Positions 58,795 to 64,000 of a stretch of 64,000 nucleotides of DNA are shown here, one piece after another. Position numbers and translations under genes: made by a program. The stretch covers positions 124,001 through 188,000 of the forward strand of contig JAHLKC010000058.1 in NCBI GenBank assembly GCA_025449115.1, read 5' to 3'. The notes under the pieces are model-generated. The model was not told the DNA's origin. It made no database searches and was given only the letters and a program-made list of their open reading frames with translations. How positions within the stretch are numbered: the first letter of the stretch is position 1; the number at the start of each line of letters is the position of its first letter. Source of the stretch: Chytridium lagenaria (lineage: Eukaryota; Chytridiomycota; Chytridiomycetes; Chytridiales; Chytridiaceae).

Positions 58795-59049
58795 TTGTTA
58801 AGACTTTTCAATAGGTCTCCTTACCTGTATTCCCCACCTCTTTAAGACGATGTAGGGCCTTTACCCGCCCTCTCATCTTCTTTATTCCTGTTGTTGTTTT
58901 TTTGTTGTTTTTTTTTTTTTGTTTATTCTCGCATTCGTTTGATGGTTCTTGTGCCTCTTTTTTTTTTGTTTTGTGGGATTTATGGTGTCGCCGTCAAGTA
59001 ATAAAAAAAAAAAAAAAAAATCAAGACAATTTTTAAAGTGTTTTTGGGC

Positions 59050-60444
59050 ATGCAGGACATCAAGGACAATAACGAGTTTGGGAGACCTGGACTTGGAGCC
59101 TTGTCATCTTATGCGGAGGGGTATTCAGAGTCTGGAACTTATACGTCTGCGGTTGGATTGAGACATTTACAAAAGTTGGGATGGAAGCAGGGAGATGGGC
59201 TTGGGAAGCAGAGAGGTATTTTTTTGGTATTAAAGCTTTCTAAAGGATGTTGACTTTTCCTTTTCTTTGTAGATGGGATGACTAGAGCGCTTTCTGTGGG
59301 GTTTAAAATGGATACAAAGGGACTTGGAGCTGGGAGAGAGGAGTTTAGTACATCGTGGTGGTGAGGCTTTTAATATTTTTTTTTGGAGTTGGTTTTGACG
59401 TTGTTGTTGGGGTTTTAGGGATCATATTTTTAATAAGACGACGTCTTCGATCAAGGTTGAGAAGGATGGTGAAGGGGGTGTGAAGGTGCAGTTTGAGAAG
59501 AGTAAGGAGAAGAAGGATACGTCGTTACTCTATGGAGGTTTTGTGAAAAGGTTTTTTGTTATTTCTATCTCTCCCCGTTTTTGGTTTTGTCATGACTTTT
59601 AAAATATGGTTTTGTTGGTTGTTGTTTTTTTTCGTTATTATAACGATGGTTGTTTTTTTTTTTTGATAGCACCGAGACAACGTTACCTGACAAAAAGGAT
59701 TTTTCGTTCGCCATGTCGGATGCTGAGTTATTCAGTGCATGTGGGGGACGGACGTTGAGGAAGGGGGCGAGGGTGCAACAGAATGGCAAGTTGAGTCGAA
59801 CGTCCGAGGGAATTTTGAAGATGAAGGAGGCGTTGGTGAAGATGGAGAGGAGGAGGATGAGGAAGAGGATTTAAAAACGGGGAAGAATGAAGGGGAGGGT
59901 GATGCGGATATTTTGAAGAAGAAGAAGAAGCGGAGGGAGAGTGAGATTGAAGTAACGGTGACGCTGATAACACGGAAAGGAGAAGAAGAAGCGGAGGGAT
60001 GAGAAGGAGGTGGAGAGTGATGCGGGTGACGCAGGGAACACGGAAAAAAAAGAAGAAGAAGAAGCAGAGAGAGAGTGAGATAGAGATGGAGGTGCAGTAG
60101 AGGTGCAAGGTGACGCGGATAACACGATGAAGAAAAAGAAGAAGAAGAGGAAGGCCGACGCGGAGGCGGATGAAGAAAACGCTGTACGGCCGGACGAGGC
60201 CGAGAGTTCGAAAAAGGTCGAGAAGAGCAAGAAAAGAAAGATGTTGGAGGAGACTGAAGAGGCAAGGGAAGAACTACAACCCACGTCTGACACAATATCC
60301 GCATCAACTGACAAAAAGAAAAAGAAAAGCAAAAAGACCTCAGTCGTATCTCCTATATCAACACAAGAACCCACACCTCCACCAGCAATCGACGATAGCG
60401 CACCCAGCAAGCCCAAAAAGAAGAAGAAGCAAATAGAGTCATAG
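59050..60444 (+). CDS. GPATCH4: G-patch domain protein GPATCH4-like, with Lys-rich repeat tail
   Basis: Nucleolar G-patch proteins stimulate DEAH helicases. The G-patch is VGLRHLQKLGWKQGDGLGKQ, then after an intron DGMTRALSVGFKMDTKGLGA, WWDHIFNKTTSSIKVEKDGE: the GPATCH4 pattern including the WWxxxFNKT block. Further: SLLYGGFVKS, FSFAMSDAELFSACGGRTLR, KGARVQQNGKLSRTSEGILK. The tail (59870-60444) is built of degenerate units with a D-A-D/G-N-T-like head, a run of five or six Lys and RESEIE or similar, with frame slips at the AAG runs, ending KPKKKKKQIES. ATG 59050 was chosen by position relative to the domain. Confidence 0.85.
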
Positions 60445-60778
60445 ACAGCAACCAAGTAGATTGTTTTTTTGTTTGAGAATATATTGAGATAAAAGAAAAC
60501 TGGCTTGCAAAAAAGATTTGTTGCCGTTTCCGAGGTGTGCGTTAAGAACAAGGGGAAATATTCGTTTTTCGATAGAGTGCAAGATGCGAAAAACTGTCGA
60601 AGAAACACGACCCCGAGACTTCTCACTTGGGTGTATCGATTCGGGTGGTGTTTTATCGTAAAGGGCTTTACTTCTGTGAAATTGAGAAATCGTGGTTGGA
60701 ATCGACAAAAAAGGACGTTAGATATACCGAAATAGAGCTGAAATAGATAATGAAATGGAGAAAATGTTAAACTAACCC

Positions 60779-61337
60779 CCTTGATCATAGCAGCAACCTG
60801 GAAACCAGAGTTGACGAGGCCAACACCGAGAAAAGTGACGGCAAGGCCAAACCACACGCTGTCGAGCTTCTTGCGAGCGTAGACGGGACGTGGGATTCTT
60901 GCTGTAAAGCCGATCATGAAACAATGTGAGTAAACTTACTTGTGCATAATATTAATGGGGATAATCGTACCTGCCAGAACCTCCTGGACTGGATCTCAGA
61001 GGCACGGATGCCGCTCTAAAGTTTCGAGGAAAGAGTCAGTCATGGCTATTTTTACTCGTATATCTATCGTTTTTCAAGATCCCCTCCATTGATGTATATC
61101 CCTTGTTCTTTCACATGCAATAGAACGGCCATTTGTGAGAAATTCCTTCTTTCCTCTCCAAATCCTCAACATCCATTGATAAGTATGTCCCCCCCCATCG
61201 TTACCAATCTCTCTCTCTCTCCGTATCTCTCTCCTTATCACTCTCTCCATGACCCTCTCTCCTCTCTCTTGTTGCCTTTGGAGTGATGGATGTGAACCCA
61301 CCTCGCCGACCTTGAGGATGGAACGAACAAAAGACAT
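60779..61337 (-). CDS. Small single-span membrane protein, possibly COX7a-like
   Basis: ATG 61337 MSFVRSILKVGE, exon 2 (61015-60971) SGIRASEIQSRRFWQ, exon 3 from 60901 ARIPRPVYARKKLDSVWFGL then AVTFLGVGLVNSGFQVAAMI and KG. About 70 residues with a basic N-terminal half and one hydrophobic helix near the C-terminus, a layout found in small respiratory-chain subunits such as cytochrome c oxidase 7a. One base is missing at the exon 2-3 join, and the last codons and stop are not resolved. Family assignment is tentative. Confidence 0.45.
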
Positions 61338-61562
61338 TTTGGTGATGGAATGAGTCAATAATTGAATAATTACTACTGTGTAAAGTAAAAAAATGAGATT
61401 CAAATTTTCTTTTTTCTTTTTTTCTTTTTCGTTTGTATTTAATAACTTTTTTTATATTTTTAATTTTTAATTTTTTCAGTTCTTGTTCTCATTCATTCAA
61501 CCTTTGATATCTACTGTCTGCTAGTCACACACACACACATATTTACACCCAGAAAGAGAAAA

Positions 61563-62137
61563 ATGAGCAGCAGCACTACGGCTACACTGCGGCAAAGAGG
61601 TTGACGGCGCTAAAGGGGTTACGCTCATCTCTCATGCAGCAAGCATCATCACCTTCATCATCATCACCTTCATCATCACCTTCATCATCACCATCACCTT
61701 CATCCTCTGTTGCTGCATCTGCTTCAGTTCCTTTACATTCAAAGTTTAGGTCCGTGGCTGCAGAGATGCGCGACTACTACTATCCAGACATTGATGTGGT
61801 CAAGCTGGCGCAACAGGACACGGACCTCAATGCTCTGAACCTCAAAGACACTTGGACGCTTTCTCGTCTTGCCAGAGAGGAGGAATGGGCAAAGCGTGGA
61901 AAGATTGTTCGAGTTGGAGGTAATTTCAGGATTTTTTCGATCATAAGCCTGTTTTTTGTTCTCTTTTTCTCCACTTTATTTTATAATAATGAAATGCAAA
62001 TGGAATCTTCGAGTGATGTCTGATTATTTCTTTTTTCGTTTTTCTTTTTCTTTTTTCCTTTGTCATCCATCTACAGTTGTTACCGGCCGGGGAAAAAGGT
62101 AGAGGGTGAAGGAAAGGCCGGACGAAAGAAGAAGTAA
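61563..62137 (+). CDS. Ser-rich hypothetical protein with basic tail
   Basis: Not recognised. ATG 61563 MSSSTTATLRQR shifts frame near 61600 into LTALKGLRSSLMQQ, a Ser/Pro trinucleotide-repeat stretch (61640-61715), then a more ordered segment FRSVAAEMRDYYYPDIDVVK, LAQQDTDLNALNLKDTWTLS, RLAREEEWAKRGKIVRVG. An intron (about 61920-62076) leads to VVTGRGKKVEGEGKAGRKKK with a one-base correction in the A5 run. It could be a small mitochondrial protein, but nothing proves it. Confidence 0.5.
61640..61715 (+). repeat. CAT/CAC/CTT trinucleotide repeat coding Ser/Pro
   Basis: Tandem tcatcatcacctt units on the plus strand encode repeated SSSP in the preceding gene's frame. Likely length-variable. Confidence 0.85.
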
Positions 62138-62264
62138 AATCATCAGACGCGATCCCAAGCAGCAAATTAACGCCGTCAGCTTCTTGGGTCCGACGTTGAC
62201 CGCCCTTGCCATATCCCGAAATATTTCACAAATCTACTCGCTCTCAAATACACGCCTCAATATC

Positions 62265-63367
62265 TTACTTGCCGTCCATGAGCTTCTCGCGCTGCATGAC
62301 TACAAAAATCGAGAAAATATGAAAATGCAATATTAGTTTTCGAAACCACACCATACACATTTGCATAATTTGGAGGGGAAATCTGGATGATGATGATGAT
62401 GGGGGAAAAAGGACGATGGAAGGAAGGAGGCCTTACCGGATTTATCAAACTTGATCAAAATGGTCATCTTTAGAGGATGCTCATCTGTTGCAGTCGAGTG
62501 GGCCGATACTCGGGAAGGCTGAATAATTTTGTTGTGCAGTTTTTGTTTAAATAATGATACAGTGTGGGGTTAGAATATGCATGAATTATTTTCGATAATG
62601 GATATTCTTGGGACTTACAAAGTGGTTTCCGTCCAGAACGGCTTCGATAACACCCGCAATGAATGCACCCGTATTCAGTGTTGAAAGTTCTCTTGGAATG
62701 GAAATAAATCGGTTCACCATTGGGTCGTTGTCGATAATCATGTCTAAATTCGTACAAATACCAAAAATCAATACGATAATAGAGGAATGGAATATTTAGC
62801 ACATACATTCATCCTCGCTATCCCGTGCTCTTTTGTAATGAATCCCGCAGGTTTTCCAAAAAGCGTCTTCCAAATGGTGGTGTTGATAAAATATAAAATC
62901 CCGAGAACTCTTGTTTCCCTCTTTGCATTCTTGTCACGCCACATAGTAAGCTCCAGTACGCGAACTCCCACCCGGTATCCGTAATCGCTCAATCTATTAA
63001 CCAAACATGTGGTTAGTACGTAGCTGCAACAACCAATGCCATGGCGATCTTGGTTAAAAGGGAAATACAACCCTACTTTTTCTCCAAGTCTGTGATTCCG
63101 CCAACCCTTTTCTGGGAGTACTGCACCATCTCTGAAAACAAGAATGCGAAAGCATTGAGCGATACCTAGCAACACAACAATTTGAGTTAAGGCAATTTTA
63201 ACCGCATTCCAAAATATCCCATCATAATCCTCTCAAGATGGATAGAACCTCCTCGTAGAAACTTTATCACCCGTCCCTTCTCCCCTCCAGATACCCATTG
63301 AATAACACACCTCAGACGCCCTCGTCTTGCTCAGATTCCTATCCAAAATGCCCGCCTTCTTCACCAT
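62265..63367 (-). CDS. TRS31: TRAPP complex subunit 5 (Trs31)
   Basis: Bet3-family core subunit of TRAPP, the Ypt1/Rab1 exchange factor in ER-Golgi traffic. ATG 63367: MVKKAGILDRNLSKTRASE, intron, SLNAFAFLFSEMVQYSQKRV (one frame change near 63180), LSDYGYRVGVRVLELTMWRD, KNAKRETRVLGILYFINTTI, WKTLFGKPAG, intron, DNDPMVNRFISIPRELSTLN, TGAFIAGVIEAVLDGNHF, intron, PSRVSAHSTATDEHPLKMTI, LIKFDKSVMQREKLMDGK, stop 62267-62265. Every family block is present, at about 200 residues. Confidence 0.93.
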
Positions 63368-63414
63368 GCTTTCCAAAAACTTGTCCAAAAACTTCGTACA
63401 ACACGGTTCCGAAA
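63368..63414. promoter_or_regulatory. 47-bp divergent intergenic region between TRS31 and the right-edge gene
   Basis: The two ATGs are 47 bp apart. No TATA-like motif is visible. Start of the right-hand gene is inferred from its continuous frame. Confidence 0.4.
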
Positions 63415-64000
63415 ATGCAACCACTGCTCACCCAAGTTTACAGATCGGTGCGTCTCCCCTCCCCAACCACCAAAACCCACACTTCATTACTCATTCTCCT
63501 CCCCCAAAAAACAAAACGAAACAGGGTTTCCTCTTGATTCTATACAAGTTTTGGAAATGGATATACAACATTGCAACTGGAACGTCTGAGTTGTATAGGA
63601 TTTGTGATTCAGCTGCAAAGAGGTTGGCGAAACCGGTTATCACGAATGGGGAGAAGAAGGAGTTGAGTGAGGCCGAGGCCGTCACGGCTGCAGTCTATTC
63701 TCCGAATCTGGTGTATAAGATAGGTATGGTGATGATGTTGAGTTGGGATTCGTCGCGTGGTTGGGAGTGATGACGTGGATGGAGGGTTTTGCTGACTTGG
63801 TTGTTTTTTTTGTATTGATTAGATCGGTCCGTCATGTATTCCAGTAAGCTAGTGGTAAGAAACATATGAGGTCCTTTCTCATATGGACTCTCGTTGTCAT
63901 GAAATCTGCATCCTTTACCCTTTCATGGTTTTTTTTATTAGTCGTTCTCCATACAGTGGTTCGTGAAAAAAAACCGTCTAACGATTCCTTTTTTGTGTAA
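63415..64000 (+). CDS. Hypothetical protein, partial (runs off right edge)
   Basis: ATG 63415 MQPLLTQVYRS, intron (donor GTGCGT at 63448, acceptor CAG 63523), then FLLILYKFWKWIYNIATGTS, ELYRICDSAAKRLAKPVITN, GEKKELSEAEAVTAAVYSPN, LVYKI, a second intron, DRSVMYSSKLV and another donor near 63855. It has a hydrophobic/aromatic segment and a mixed helical part. Not recognised; the 3' end lies outside the window. Confidence 0.55.

Noticed and set aside
59871..60917. 348-residue minus-strand frame rich in Phe, Ser and Leu
   Set aside because: It is the complement of the Lys/Glu codon repeats of GPATCH4. Only its first part (60917-60779) overlaps a real small membrane-protein exon.

Overview
This window looks like nuclear DNA from a flagellated (zoosporic) early-diverging fungus, most likely a chytrid-type lineage. 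Genes are packed tightly on both strands, and introns are short (mostly about 45-130 nt, GT-AG). Fungal markers are Atg27, Atp23, Mge1, a Sos7-like kinetochore protein, an AreA-type N-terminal motif with GATA fingers, and a DUF2415 WD40 protein. Axonemal or cilium-associated genes that non-flagellated fungi have lost (CFAP43, a TTC16-like TPR protein) sit beside them. Mitochondrial genes (Mge1, complex I NDUFB10, mt-PheRS, GCV1, Mrm1, Atp23) argue against an anaerobic gut chytrid.

Layout. 1-8.6 kb: clathrin heavy chain (partial, -), a Zn2Cys6-like hypothetical (+), hotdog thioesterase (+), Atp23 (-), DUF2415 WD40 protein (+). 8.8-15.3 kb: CFAP43 (+). 15.6-18.6 kb: the most unusual locus, a minus-strand gene joining an N-terminal region that resembles bacterial ParB/KorB helices, a phage Dam-like DNA methyltransferase domain whose motif IV reads SPPY, and a Gln-rich tandem-repeat tail. 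19.4-22.5 kb: two-finger GATA factor (-). 24.2-31 kb: soluble-adenylyl-cyclase-like protein and Mrm1 (both -). 31-38.3 kb: hypothetical (-), RPB5 (+), NDUFB10 (-), Mge1 (-), mt-PheRS (+). 39-48.3 kb: SCAI and a DHHC acyltransferase (-), GCV1 (+), PPP4R2, Atg27 and a TTC16-like gene (-). 48.9-64 kb: PSP1-domain protein, Sos7-like protein and RPL3 (+), a small hypothetical (-), RPN11 and GPATCH4 (+), a small membrane protein (-), a Ser-rich hypothetical (+), TRAPPC5/Trs31 (-), and a partial gene running off the right edge (+).

Many conserved, essential genes (RPL3, RPB5, clathrin, mt-PheRS, NDUFB10, Mrm1) carry single-base indels, usually at homopolymers. Correcting one base restores the family reading frame. 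I read these as uncorrected sequencing errors rather than pseudogenisation, so most multi-exon models below are given as gene spans. The methyltransferase gene is a contrast: its inferred 2.7-kb spliced frame is open apart from one in-frame TAG.

All identifications come from reading translated sequence against remembered family motifs. No database search was run.
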